Program-made: the position numbers and the translations under genes
In this document: positions 1 through 6,869 of the stretch, one piece after another
Numbering within the stretch: the stretch's first letter is position 1
Layout of the letters: each line of letters starts with the position of its first letter
Source: JAAYJK01 sp964531295
GTDB taxonomy: Bacteria > Bacillota > Syntrophomonadia > Syntrophomonadales > Syntrophomonadaceae
Length of the DNA: 13,505 nt
Direction: 5' to 3'
NCBI GenBank assembly: GCA_964531295.1
Contig: CAZHHJ010000054.1
Span: forward strand, 1-13,505
Notes under the pieces: generated by a model
The model's input: only the letters and a program-made list of their open reading frames with translations
Told to the model about the DNA's origin: nothing
The model's database searches: none

Positions 1-48
1 AAGAAATACCGAAATCATATCTGCTACTTCCTTCACCTTGTAAGACAC
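1..48 (-). CDS. MerR-family transcriptional regulator, N-terminal fragment (runs off the window)
   Basis: Only the first 16 codons are in the window. They read from a GTG start at 48-46 as MSYKVKEVADMISVFL. This matches the first helix-turn-helix of MerR-family regulators, where a Y-x-[IV]-[KG]-E-[VL]-A-x-[ML] start is usual. A ribosome binding site GGAGG lies at 60-56, seven bases before the GTG. The alternative GTG at 53-51 runs into a stop after six codons. MerR proteins are dimeric activators that bind inside the long spacer of their target promoter, and a promoter of that kind lies just upstream at 67-97. The effector domain is outside the window, so the ligand is unknown. Confidence 0.65.
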   Translation of the reverse strand, partial: MSYKVKEVADMISVFL

Positions 49-66
49 CGCACCACCTCCATAATC

Positions 67-97
67 ATAATAAACTATACTGTTACGTTAGAGGCAA
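67..97 (-). promoter_or_regulatory. MerR-type promoter with 19-bp spacer and partial dyad
   Basis: Read on the minus strand, TTGCCT (97-92) and TATTAT (72-67) are separated by exactly 19 bases. This is the over-long spacer typical of MerR-regulated promoters. The spacer is an imperfect dyad with 6 of 9 base pairs matching around a central A (CTCTAACGT / AACAGTATAG). The predicted transcript would start close to the GGAGG ribosome binding site at 60-56, giving a very short leader. The expected function is autoregulation of the MerR gene at 1-48. Confidence 0.5.
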
Positions 98-179
98 CAA
101 AAACTTATCGAATTCGATCTAAAAAACTATTTATTGACGTTTTACGGAACGAGATTTGCAGTATTATAGAAATAATATG

Positions 180-236
180 AAATAATTTCTTGAGACGAGG
201 ACTTGGTGTGAAAAGAAAGGCCAAAAATAATTTCTT
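180..236 (+). repeat. Pair of 12-bp direct repeats in the asnS leader
   Basis: AAATAATTTCTT occurs at 180-191 and again at 225-236, 45 bases apart, within the AT-rich region between the MerR-type promoter and asnS. A TATAAT hexamer lies at 273-278 but has no good -35 at 17 bp, so I do not call the asnS promoter. The function of the repeat is unknown. The 1-337 region otherwise holds no gene except the MerR fragment. Confidence 0.35.
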
Positions 237-337
237 AGCAGGGTAAAAATTTCCTTAACACCGAATAGCATATATAATATAGCCAAGACTATGGATAGGA
301 GATTGCTGGGCGGAAGCAATATCAAGGGGGATTAGAC

Positions 338-1732
338 ATGGAAAGAGTAGTAATCAGACAACTGGTCAGGGACAGCAGGAGATATGAAAACCAGGAAGTT
401 GAAATCAGCGGTTGGATTAGAAGTAACCGGGATCAGAAGTCATTTGGTTTTCTAACCATAAATGATGGGACCCATTTCAACAGCATACAGGTGGTATACG
501 AAAAGGATTCGCTCCTAAACTTTTCGGAAGCAGCCAGGTTTAGAGCAGGTGCTGCGGTAAGGGTTCAGGGGGTATTGCTTATGACCCCACAGGGTAAACA
601 GATGTTTGAAATTAAAGCTAAAGAGCTGAATTTGGAAGGTGATGCTCCGGAAGATTACCCCATACAACCGAAAAGACATAGCAGAGAATTTTTGAGGCAG
701 GTGGCCCACCTGCGTCCCAGGACTAATCTCTTTGCTGCCGTATTTAGAGTTCGCTCCTTGCTGGCTTATGCTATTCATATATTTTTCCAGGAACGAGGCT
801 TTATCTATGTGCATGCACCCATCATTACTGCTAGTGATGCAGAAGGAGCCGGGGAAATGTTTCGGGTCAGTATTTTAGATCCTGAAAAACCACCTCTTAA
901 TGAACAGGGAGGGATTGATTTTTCTCGGGATTTCTTTGGGCGCAGGACAAACCTTACTGTCAGTGGCCAGTTAGAAGCGGAAGCATTTGCGCTGGCTTTT
1001 AGAGATGTATATACTTTTGGACCAACCTTCAGGGCTGAAAATTCCAACACTGCTCGTCATGCATCTGAATTCTGGATGATTGAGCCGGAAATCGCTTTTG
1101 CCGATTTGCAGGATAATATGAAGCTGGCCGAAGAAATGGTCAAGTTTGTCATATCCTATATACTGAGAAATGCAGCAGAAGAGATGGCATTCTTCAATGA
1201 ATTCGTAGATAAAGGGCTGATGGAAAGATTGCAAAACGTTATCAACTCTGACTTTGCTCGTATAAGCTATAGCCAGGCAGTGGATATTCTTAAAGAATCG
1301 GGCGAAAACTTTGAATATCCGGTACAGTGGGGCTCTGACCTGCAGACCGAACACGAAAGATGTTTAAGCGAAAAAATCTTGGGCAAACCGGTATTTGTGA
1401 GCGATTATCCCAAAAACATTAAAGCGTTCTATATGCGGCAGAACGAAGATGGGAAAACGGTTGCGGCCATGGACTTACTCGTTCCTGGAATCGGGGAGAT
1501 AATAGGCGGCAGTCAAAGGGAAGAAAGAGCAGAGGTACTGGAAAACAGGATGGCAGAATTGGAGATGGGAAAAGAAGATTTATGGTGGTACCTGGAGCTG
1601 AGGAAATACGGTGGAGTGAAACACGCCGGTTTTGGTCTGGGGTTTGAAAGACTGATCATGTATATGACCGGAGTGAGCAATATAAGAGACGTGATACCGT
1701 TTCCACGTACGGTTAAATCCTGTGAATTCTAG
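338..1732 (+). CDS. asnS: asparaginyl-tRNA synthetase
   Basis: A complete 464-aa class IIb aminoacyl-tRNA synthetase that joins asparagine to tRNA-Asn in the cytoplasm. The N-terminal OB-fold anticodon-binding domain covers about residues 3-100 (VEISGWIRSNRDQKSFGFL). The catalytic domain follows: motif 1 region about 145-175 with EGAGEMF, the TVSGQLEAE segment about 207-215, motif 2 FRAEN at 231-235 with the AsnRS-typical HASEFWMIEPE after it, and motif 3 GFGLGFER at 431-438. The FRAEN...EFWM and EGAGEMF signatures favour AsnRS over the related AspRS. The ATG start has AAGGGGG at 324-330, seven bases upstream. The 290-bp leader shows no T-box (no GGTGGTACC-like antiterminator motif), so it may not be regulated by tRNA. 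The length is normal and nothing is missing. Confidence 0.97.
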   Translation: MERVVIRQLVRDSRRYENQEVEISGWIRSNRDQKSFGFLTINDGTHFNSIQVVYEKDSLLNFSEAARFRAGAAVRVQGVLLMTPQGKQMFEIKAKELNLEGDAPEDYPIQPKRHSREFLRQVAHLRPRTNLFAAVFRVRSLLAYAIHIFFQERGFIYVHAPIITASDAEGAGEMFRVSILDPEKPPLNEQGGIDFSRDFFGRRTNLTVSGQLEAEAFALAFRDVYTFGPTFRAENSNTARHASEFWMIEPEIAFADLQDNMKLAEEMVKFVISYILRNAAEEMAFFNEFVDKGLMERLQNVINSDFARISYSQAVDILKESGENFEYPVQWGSDLQTEHERCLSEKILGKPVFVSDYPKNIKAFYMRQNEDGKTVAAMDLLVPGIGEIIGGSQREERAEVLENRMAELEMGKEDLWWYLELRKYGGVKHAGFGLGFERLIMYMTGVSNIRDVIPFPRTVKSCEF

Positions 1733-1741
1733 GGCGGGACT

Positions 1742-1773
1742 TGAGCAATGCCAATCTATGCTCCCATTGCTCA
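1742..1773 (+). terminator. Stem-loop after asnS (no U-tract)
   Basis: TGAGCAATG at 1742-1750 pairs perfectly with CATTGCTCA at 1765-1773, with a 14-base loop, nine bases after the asnS stop codon. There is no run of T after it, so it is not a standard intrinsic terminator. It may be an mRNA 3'-end stabiliser or a weak or factor-dependent terminator. Confidence 0.4.
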
Positions 1774-1853
1774 TCGATTACCAAGTGATGAGAGAATCGG
1801 CTGTATTTTATATAATAAAGCAAGTATGGTTAAAACTAGGAGGTGTATAGCTT

Positions 1854-2555
1854 GTGCAGAACTTGAAGATACAAAATATCCTGGGAGTTATTATCATTGC
1901 CTTGGGGGGCATCATTCTGTTGAACAATTTTGGGTTCACCCAGATCAGTATCGCTTATCTGTGGGGGTTAGTATGGCCTACACTATTTATTCTGGCCGGG
2001 ATCAACTACCTGTTAGGCTACCGGAGGCTGACCGGGATAATTATCGGACTGGTGCTTATAGGTCTTGGAGCCGCTATCCTGGGAAGGAACTTGGGATTAT
2101 TCACAATTGACTTTTCCCTGTTGTGGAAAACCGTTATGGCCACCCTCTTTATTATATGGGGTATTAGCTTGCTGGCCAATGAAAAGGGCAGCAGTAAAAC
2201 TAATCTAGCTATAATGGGTGCAGTGGAGAAAAAAGGCAGTCCCTGGGAACTGAAAAGTTCTGATTATCTTGCTTTAATGGGCGGAATTGAGCTGGATCTG
2301 AGAGATGCCTTTGTCTCAGAAGGAGAAGTAGAGCTTAATCTCATTGCCATCATGGGCGGTATCAATATTATGCTGCCTCCTGATATATCAGTAGAATGGT
2401 CAGGCACTTCCTTTTTAGGTGGAGTATCCGTAATGGGAAAAGGAACAGGAGGTATATTGGGGAGTTCCCAGGGACATATACAGGCAGAATCAGATGAGCG
2501 TTTTAAACTAAATTTGCGTATGAATACCCTCATGGGGGGAATTGAAATAAAATAA
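1854..2555 (+). CDS. LiaF-like / DUF5668 cell-envelope membrane protein
   Basis: A 233-aa membrane protein. The N-terminal half has about four hydrophobic segments (roughly residues 8-24, 34-55, 59-77 and 90-108), as in LiaI/LiaF transmembrane domains (DUF5668). The C-terminal soluble part (about 120-233) contains the repeating [LI]MGG[IV] strand-turn motif (ALMGGIELDL, AIMGGINIML, SFLGGVSVMG, TLMGGIEIK) typical of LiaF C-terminal 'toastrack'-like beta domains. LiaF in Bacillus restrains the LiaRS cell-envelope stress system, but no histidine kinase or response regulator is adjacent here. Its role is therefore inferred only as envelope-associated. The GTG start at 1854 is chosen because AGGAGGTG lies at 1838-1845, eight bases upstream. 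It is likely transcribed separately from asnS (121-bp gap; TATAAT at 1811-1816). Confidence 0.8.
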   Translation: MQNLKIQNILGVIIIALGGIILLNNFGFTQISIAYLWGLVWPTLFILAGINYLLGYRRLTGIIIGLVLIGLGAAILGRNLGLFTIDFSLLWKTVMATLFIIWGISLLANEKGSSKTNLAIMGAVEKKGSPWELKSSDYLALMGGIELDLRDAFVSEGEVELNLIAIMGGINIMLPPDISVEWSGTSFLGGVSVMGKGTGGILGSSQGHIQAESDERFKLNLRMNTLMGGIEIK

Positions 2556-2657
2556 TAAAATTAAATTGGCAGCGGGGATGGTTCTTACTGTCAACCCTCT
2601 TCTAAAAATGGTAAAATCATATTTAATATTGTAGAAAAGACAAAAAGGGGGGGTTTT

Positions 2658-3332
2658 ATGTATTGTTCCAGCTGTGGCGCAATATTACCAGAAGATGCTA
2701 AATTTTGTGCTGCATGCGGAAATAGCATGCAGGCCAGAGGAGATTATAATCAAGCACCAGCCAGTGCTACTTTAATCGGATATTCGCCCCGAATAAACGA
2801 TCCCGCTTTCCAGAAATACCAGAGTTCCTCAAAAAAATATGCCTTGATCTTTGGATTAGGCTTGTTTGCCATAGCGGTTATAGGCTTTCCTATTTATGGG
2901 CAGGTGAGCGGAGAAATGGAACTGCCCTATTCTCTTTATTATGGCCTGGGTATTGGTGGCATGTTTTTAGCTATTGCCATGATTCAGAATATCAGCAAAA
3001 GCAGGGACACTACTTGGGATGGGGTAGTGGTAGACAAGAAAAAATACAAAAAGACACGCTATGATAAGGACAATGATTATACCACAACCTATATTGTGTA
3101 TGAATACCAGGTGAAAAGGGATAATGGAAAAGTCTATACTCATCAGACCAGGGATGATGCTACCGTATATAATTATTATAATATAGGTGATAGGGTGCGC
3201 CATCACAAAGGTTTTGGATATGAGAAATATGACAAGTCCAAAGATTCCTTTCTATTCTGTACTGCTTGTGCATCGATAAATGAACTTTCCAATGAATATT
3301 GCTTTCGCTGTAAATGTCCGCTGTTAAAATAA
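2658..3332 (+). CDS. Membrane protein with zinc ribbons at both ends
   Basis: A 224-aa protein. It begins with a zinc-ribbon (MYCSSCGAILPEDAKFCAACG; Cys 3, 6, 17, 20), followed by a linker and two hydrophobic segments (about 60-81 and 92-112). A soluble, Tyr/Lys/Asp-rich region of about 80 residues (118-195) then has a beta-rich look resembling DUF3592-type domains (WDGVVVDKKKY, IVYEYQVKRDNGKVY). It ends with a second ribbon (CTACASINELSNEYCFRCKC; Cys 201, 204, 215, 218). The purine-rich ribosome binding site (A then seven G, 2646-2653) lies four bases before the ATG. Membrane proteins with an N-terminal zinc ribbon are common in Clostridia, but none has a function I can transfer. Reaction and partners are unknown. 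The 102-bp gap after the LiaF-like gene has no clear terminator, so co-transcription is possible. Confidence 0.75.
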   Translation: MYCSSCGAILPEDAKFCAACGNSMQARGDYNQAPASATLIGYSPRINDPAFQKYQSSSKKYALIFGLGLFAIAVIGFPIYGQVSGEMELPYSLYYGLGIGGMFLAIAMIQNISKSRDTTWDGVVVDKKKYKKTRYDKDNDYTTTYIVYEYQVKRDNGKVYTHQTRDDATVYNYYNIGDRVRHHKGFGYEKYDKSKDSFLFCTACASINELSNEYCFRCKCPLLK

Positions 3333-3357
3333 GGTAAACGGGATAGGTATGAGTACC

Positions 3358-3428
3358 AAACCATAATTGCAAGTGCTAGTATAAGTCCTTCCAAGGGTTC
3401 ACCCCCTTTCCTCAACGATCATAAAATA
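3358..3428 (-). pseudogene. Inverted, truncated copy of the 32-aa peptide gene leader and N-terminus
   Basis: The reverse complement of 3358-3428 matches 10346-10416 at 67 of 71 positions. The match covers the ribosome binding site region and the first 12 codons or so of the small hydrophobic peptide gene at 10380. In this copy the ATG is replaced by TTG and the reading frame (EGLILALAIMV) runs on into unrelated sequence (WYSYLSRL...) after the match ends. The copy therefore looks like a broken remnant rather than a working gene. A TTG-initiated fusion peptide cannot be ruled out. Confidence 0.6.
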
Positions 3429-3432
3429 TCCC

Positions 3433-3570
3433 TAAATATAAGGAGATAGCAAGAATGATTAACGGATAAAGTTGGCACCAGCCACAGTTGGTGTCAATTT
3501 TTTATGCCGCTTTGCTTCCGATTTAAACTAAAATTCTGCTGCCTTATAAGTTACAGGTAGATTTATTGCG
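3433..3570 (+). repeat. 138-bp dispersed repeat, copy 1
   Basis: This stretch matches 10996-11134 in the same orientation with only scattered substitutions and about one net 1-bp length change. Both copies contain AAGGAGAT, a four-codon ORF ATG-ATT-AAC-GGA-TAA (3455-3469 here), a conserved terminator hairpin with a T-tract (3472-3503), and a conserved tail ending in GATTTATTGCG. The tail beyond the terminator is also conserved, so the unit is larger than the terminator alone. The nature of the element is unknown; a MITE-like or duplicated 3'-end fragment is possible. Confidence 0.75.
3472..3503 (+). terminator. Intrinsic terminator inside repeat copy 1
   Basis: TTGGCACCA (3472-3480) pairs with TGGTGTCAA (3489-3497), nine pairs including one G-U, and is followed directly by six T (3498-3503). 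It could end readthrough from the zinc-ribbon gene that stops at 3332, or insulate the riboswitch operon downstream. Confidence 0.75.
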
Positions 3571-3728
3571 TTTAACCTGTCCCCTTTAGCCTCGATTTTT
3601 TGATAGTACTTGCGGAATATGGTAGCAGCATAAGGACATATCCGGAATTGGAATATTTTTTATCTATTTAACAGGAAAAGGCGCATTAATGTCGAAAGCT
3701 TATTAAGAAAACTATATATTATACCTCC

Positions 3729-3834
3729 GATCCTGACCTTCTGAAGCCAATAAGGTATGAAGACCAGGACGATGGGTGCAACTGGAAACAAGTGTGCCTC
3801 CCGCATTTGGAAAGGAGAGTGAAACGGTTCGATC
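3729..3834 (+). ncRNA. Moco/Tuco (molybdenum or tungsten cofactor) riboswitch aptamer
   Basis: The conserved core GCCTCCCGCATTTGGAAAGG at 3796-3815, preceded by ACCAGG at 3763-3768, closely follows the E. coli moaA leader as I recall it (ACCAGG ... GCCTCCCGTATCTGGAAAGG), the type example of the Moco RNA motif (Rfam RF01055). A hairpin GCAACT/AGTGTGC (about 3778-3797) sits between the two boxes at the place where moaA also has one. The likely closing stem P1 pairs GATC..GACC (3729-3738) with GGTT.GATC (3826-3834). A shorter hairpin ACCTT/AAGGT lies at about 3736-3755. A terminator follows within five bases. The aptamer is expected to sense molybdopterin-bound Mo or W and to control the operon from 3943. 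Recognition is by eye, without a covariance-model score. Confidence 0.8.
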
Positions 3835-3838
3835 CGAT

Positions 3839-3877
3839 AGGTCGAGACTGCACAATAATGCGGGCTCGACCTTTTTT
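3839..3877 (+). terminator. Intrinsic terminator, expression platform of the riboswitch
   Basis: AGGTCGAG (3839-3846) pairs perfectly with CTCGACCT (3865-3872), with an inner GCA/TGC pairing (3850-3852 / 3859-3861), and T's run to 3877. The hairpin lies between the aptamer and the first gene of the operon (3943), as expected for transcriptional attenuation. ACCT at 3723-3726 could compete for AGGT at 3839-3842. The direction of control (off with cofactor is usual for this class) is inferred, not shown. Confidence 0.85.
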
Positions 3878-3942
3878 GTTGGTTAAAATGGCAGGGAGGA
3901 ACGGGTCTTTGCAAACAATAATTATAATAAGGAGGAACTTTA

Positions 3943-4974
3943 ATGTTTAAAAACAGGAAACACATAACTTTGGCAATATTATTAGTTTTTATGTTAAGTA
4001 TTGTGGGTTGTGCCCAACAGGTATCTACCCCGATAGAGGATACGATTACAGTTACAGATCAAATGGGCAGAACAGTGATCGTGCCGAAAAATGTAACCAA
4101 AGTCACTGGCACACGCCATTTCGCAGGTCAGATCCTCTTTGCCTTGGGCCAACAGGATAAAGTCGTCGATCAGTCGGTTTATGGAAGATTAGGAGCAGCT
4201 TTGGCAGCCGTTGATACCAGTTTTGCCAGCAAACCCCTTCTCTCAGACCATAATGGCTTTAACTACGAACAATTGGTATCGCTGCACCCCCAAGTTGTCT
4301 TTTTATATGGATCCTCCGAAGAGGCTCAGATAGATCCGCTTGAGAGCGCTGGGATACGGGTGGTAATGCTAAAAGGAGAAACTCTTGAAGAAAGCTTTGA
4401 AGCTGTAAAACTTGTTGCTAAGGTAATGAATTGTGAAGAAAAGGGTACCGCTTACATTGCAGAATGCCAAAGGCTTTTGAAAGTGGTTAGTGACAGAATT
4501 GGGAATGTTTCGCAGACGGAAAGACCTCGCGTAATGTTTGCCGGTCCTAAGAGCGTCTATACAGTGGCAAGCGGCGATATGATGCAAACCGCATTAATGG
4601 AGTTAGCCGGGGCTGTGAGTGTATCTAAAGATGCCAAAGGAAATTGGACGGAAGTATCTCCAGAACAAGTGGCGACCTGGAATCCCGACATCATAATCCT
4701 AGGTTCTTCACTGGATACTTACGGCGAGGATAAGATCTATAATAATGCTCATTTCCAAACAGTGAAGGCAATCAAGGATAAAAAAGTATACAGTATGCCA
4801 GCTAATATTGGTTGGTGGGATTTCCCTGCTCCTAACTGTGTTTTGGGAGTGGTATGGATGGGTAAGACCTTTTACCCCGATAAGTTTACCGACATCGATA
4901 TGACAAAAATAGCAGATGATTTCTATACGAAATTCTTTGGTCATTCTTTTACGGAAATGGGCGGTAAGCTCTGA
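3943..4974 (+). CDS. Substrate-binding lipoprotein of a FecB/BtuF-type ABC importer, probably molybdate/tungstate (MolA-like)
   Basis: A 343-aa class III (TroA/FecB/BtuF fold) binding protein. It has a lipoprotein signal peptide with a charged start (MFKNRKH), a hydrophobic core and lipobox I-V-G-C at residues 20-23, so it should be anchored outside the membrane through Cys23. The mature N-terminus ITVTDQMGRTVIVPKNVTKV is the hallmark of the family, followed by two alpha/beta lobes (for example EQLVSLHPQVVFLYG and EQVATWNPDIIILG). The ATG has AAGGAGG at 3929-3935, seven bases upstream. On sequence alone the ligand could be ferric siderophore, cobalamin, haem or oxyanion. The Moco-type riboswitch in front makes molybdate or tungstate, as in H. 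influenzae MolA (HI1472), the best inference. It is the first gene of a six-gene operon. Confidence 0.85.
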   Translation: MFKNRKHITLAILLVFMLSIVGCAQQVSTPIEDTITVTDQMGRTVIVPKNVTKVTGTRHFAGQILFALGQQDKVVDQSVYGRLGAALAAVDTSFASKPLLSDHNGFNYEQLVSLHPQVVFLYGSSEEAQIDPLESAGIRVVMLKGETLEESFEAVKLVAKVMNCEEKGTAYIAECQRLLKVVSDRIGNVSQTERPRVMFAGPKSVYTVASGDMMQTALMELAGAVSVSKDAKGNWTEVSPEQVATWNPDIIILGSSLDTYGEDKIYNNAHFQTVKAIKDKKVYSMPANIGWWDFPAPNCVLGVVWMGKTFYPDKFTDIDMTKIADDFYTKFFGHSFTEMGGKL

Positions 4975-5026
4975 TAATGTGATTGTAGTATAAAGGATCG
5001 AAGAAATATTATTCGGAGTAAAAATT

Positions 5027-6049
5027 GTGAAAAAAAATGTTTGGTTGTTCTTAATGGTGATTGTTATATTTTCCCTCATAGTTGCCTTAAGTCTCGGACG
5101 CTATGCCATAAGTATTTATGAAATTTGCAGCATGGTTTTGGATGAAGTGGGGATTCAAGGGGTACTGCCCCCTCCCACAGGGGAGGCGTCCATGGTCTTT
5201 TGGAACATCCGCATGCCCAGGGTAATTATGGCCTTTGCTGTCGGAAGCGGTATTTCTGTGGCCGGAGTAGTCTTCCAGGCTTTATTCCGCAATCCTTTAG
5301 CGAGTCCGGATATCCTCGGGGTATCAGGGGGCGCAGCTTTTGGAGCGGCTCTTGCCATTGTATTTCTATCGGAATCTACTTTGGGAATTCAGGGATTTGC
5401 TTTTAGCTTTGCAATCCTGGCTGTCATAATTACTTATTTTCTAGCGGCACGCAGCCTGGATAAATCCACATCCGTTCTGGTAATCTCAGGAATTGTTGTC
5501 TGGGCCCTTTTTCAGGCTGGCTTATCTATCCTCCAGTATATTTCTGATCCTTATGACCAATTGGCTAAAATAATATTCTGGACTATGGGTAGTTTTCAGG
5601 TCAGTTCCTGGACCAAGGTTGAAGTTACTTTGCCGATTATAATTTTTGGAACTGCCATACTAACTGTTTTCAGCTGGCGGTTAAATATCATGACCCAGGA
5701 CGAAAAGCAGATTCTATCCCTGGGTGTTAACGTCAAGAAGTGGCGTATACTATATATCGGTATTGCTACCTTGATCGTGGCTTCTGCCGTTTCCACTGTT
5801 GGCGAAATCAAATGGATCGGTCTTATTATGCCGCACATTGCCCGTTATTTAGTGGGGACTGAGCATAAAAGACTGATACCGGTTGCTGCTTTTTTAGGAG
5901 GAAGTTTTATGCTTATGATGGATACCCTAGCCCGAACAGCTACAGCATCTGAAATCCCCATAAGTATTATTACATCCTTTTTTGGTGCTCCGTTTTTGGG
6001 GTATCTAGTATTAAGTAAAAGAGGCGGTGTATCAGAAGGTGACAATTGA
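5027..6049 (+). CDS. FecCD/BtuC-family ABC transporter permease (MolB-like)
   Basis: A 340-aa, strongly hydrophobic inner-membrane permease, normal for the FecCD family (about ten membrane helices; forms a homodimer). Family landmarks are the RMPRVIMAFAVGSGISVAGVVFQALFRNPLASPDILGVSGGAAFGA block near residues 58-105, and the C-terminal part GEIKWIGLIMPHIARYLVGTEHKRLIPVAAFLGG that includes the ATPase-coupling loop. It follows the binding-protein gene after 52 bases and is joined to the ATPase gene. The GTG start at 5027 has CGGAGT at 5014-5019. It would move the same substrate as the binding protein, inferred from the upstream riboswitch to be molybdate/tungstate rather than siderophore or B12. 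Confidence 0.9.
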   Translation: MKKNVWLFLMVIVIFSLIVALSLGRYAISIYEICSMVLDEVGIQGVLPPPTGEASMVFWNIRMPRVIMAFAVGSGISVAGVVFQALFRNPLASPDILGVSGGAAFGAALAIVFLSESTLGIQGFAFSFAILAVIITYFLAARSLDKSTSVLVISGIVVWALFQAGLSILQYISDPYDQLAKIIFWTMGSFQVSSWTKVEVTLPIIIFGTAILTVFSWRLNIMTQDEKQILSLGVNVKKWRILYIGIATLIVASAVSTVGEIKWIGLIMPHIARYLVGTEHKRLIPVAAFLGGSFMLMMDTLARTATASEIPISIITSFFGAPFLGYLVLSKRGGVSEGDN

Positions 6050-6869
6050 GATAGCTGATCTTGCTGCAGGTTACGGAAAAAAGACTGTCTTAAAAGATAT
6101 TAATATCCGGGTGAATGAGGGAAGAATCTGTGCCTTTCTAGGTCATAACGGTTCAGGAAAAACAACCCTGATGAACTGTATAAATGCTCTGCTTAAACCC
6201 ACCCAGGGCCACATCATAGTGAAGGGAAAAGAAATAAGCAAATTAGACCGGGTCCAAATTGCTCAACTCATCAGCGTAGTACCCCAAAGCAGTTATTCCG
6301 CTTTTGCTTTTCCAGTTCTTGATATGATTTTAATGGGTAGCGTAGCTAGGCTAAAAGCCTGGGCTTCTCCCGGTAAGGATGAAAAGCAAAAAGCCTATAG
6401 AGTGATGGAAGAGGTTGGAATTAGTGACCTTGCCACTACTCAGTATTCCGAACTTTCAGGAGGACAACAGCAAATGGTTTTATTAACCAGGGCTCTCTAT
6501 CAGGACACTCCGCTGATGCTTCTGGACGAACCAAATTCACACCTGGATTTTTGTAACCAGCACCGTATGATGGAACTTGTAAAAGAGGTTGTCAAGATGC
6601 GTGGGGTGACTGCTCTGGTAACTTTGCATGATCCCAACCTGGCTCTTTATTACTGTGATGAAGTTATTATGCTTAAGAATGGGCGTGTCGTAGAACATGG
6701 ATTGTCAGAAAAAGTTATGACTGACGCTAATTTAAGACAAGCGCTCGGAGAGAATATCAGCATAGAGGAGACAATGGCTGGTTTGCAGGTTGTAGTTCCA
6801 CGCAATCTATGTAAATGCCTTCCTGAAATGCAAACTAAAGAAAAGGAGATTGTAAAAAGTGCGATGTAA
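6039..6869 (+). CDS. ABC transporter ATPase (MolC/BtuD/FepC-like)
   Basis: A 276-aa nucleotide-binding subunit that energises the importer from the cytoplasmic side. From the chosen start it shows Walker A GHNGSGKT (35-42), Q-loop Q83 (VPQSS), signature LSGGQ (139-143), Walker B LMLLDEP (159-165), D-loop SHLD and H-loop His197 (VTLHDPN), so it should be active. Two GTG codons compete as start. The one at 6027 has only two bases between GAGG and the start codon. The one at 6039 has GAGGCGG (6021-6027) 11 bases upstream and begins the protein at the usual place (V/M-TIEIADLAAGYG), so I prefer it. It overlaps the end of the permease gene and the start of the radical SAM gene, showing translational coupling. 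It ends with a Cys-containing tail (CKCLPE). Confidence 0.93.
   Translation: MTIEIADLAAGYGKKTVLKDINIRVNEGRICAFLGHNGSGKTTLMNCINALLKPTQGHIIVKGKEISKLDRVQIAQLISVVPQSSYSAFAFPVLDMILMGSVARLKAWASPGKDEKQKAYRVMEEVGISDLATTQYSELSGGQQQMVLLTRALYQDTPLMLLDEPNSHLDFCNQHRMMELVKEVVKMRGVTALVTLHDPNLALYYCDEVIMLKNGRVVEHGLSEKVMTDANLRQALGENISIEETMAGLQVVVPRNLCKCLPEMQTKEKEIVKSAM

Noticed and set aside
98..337. T-box or other amino-acid-sensing leader before asnS
   Set aside because: There is no T-box antiterminator sequence and no terminator hairpin with T-tract in this leader.
3203..3415. 70-codon minus-strand frame with LEGLILALAIMV
   Set aside because: Only its first codons come from the duplicated 32-aa peptide leader; the rest is antisense to the end of the zinc-ribbon gene, so I call a remnant instead.
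6027..6038. GTG at 6027 as start of the ATPase
   Set aside because: It sits only two bases after GAGG; the GTG at 6039 has better spacing and fits the family's usual start. This remains uncertain, with a four-residue difference.
3943..6869. Annotation as cobalamin or siderophore importer
   Set aside because: The family is compatible, but no cobalamin riboswitch box or Fur-like site is seen, and the leader matches the Moco motif instead.
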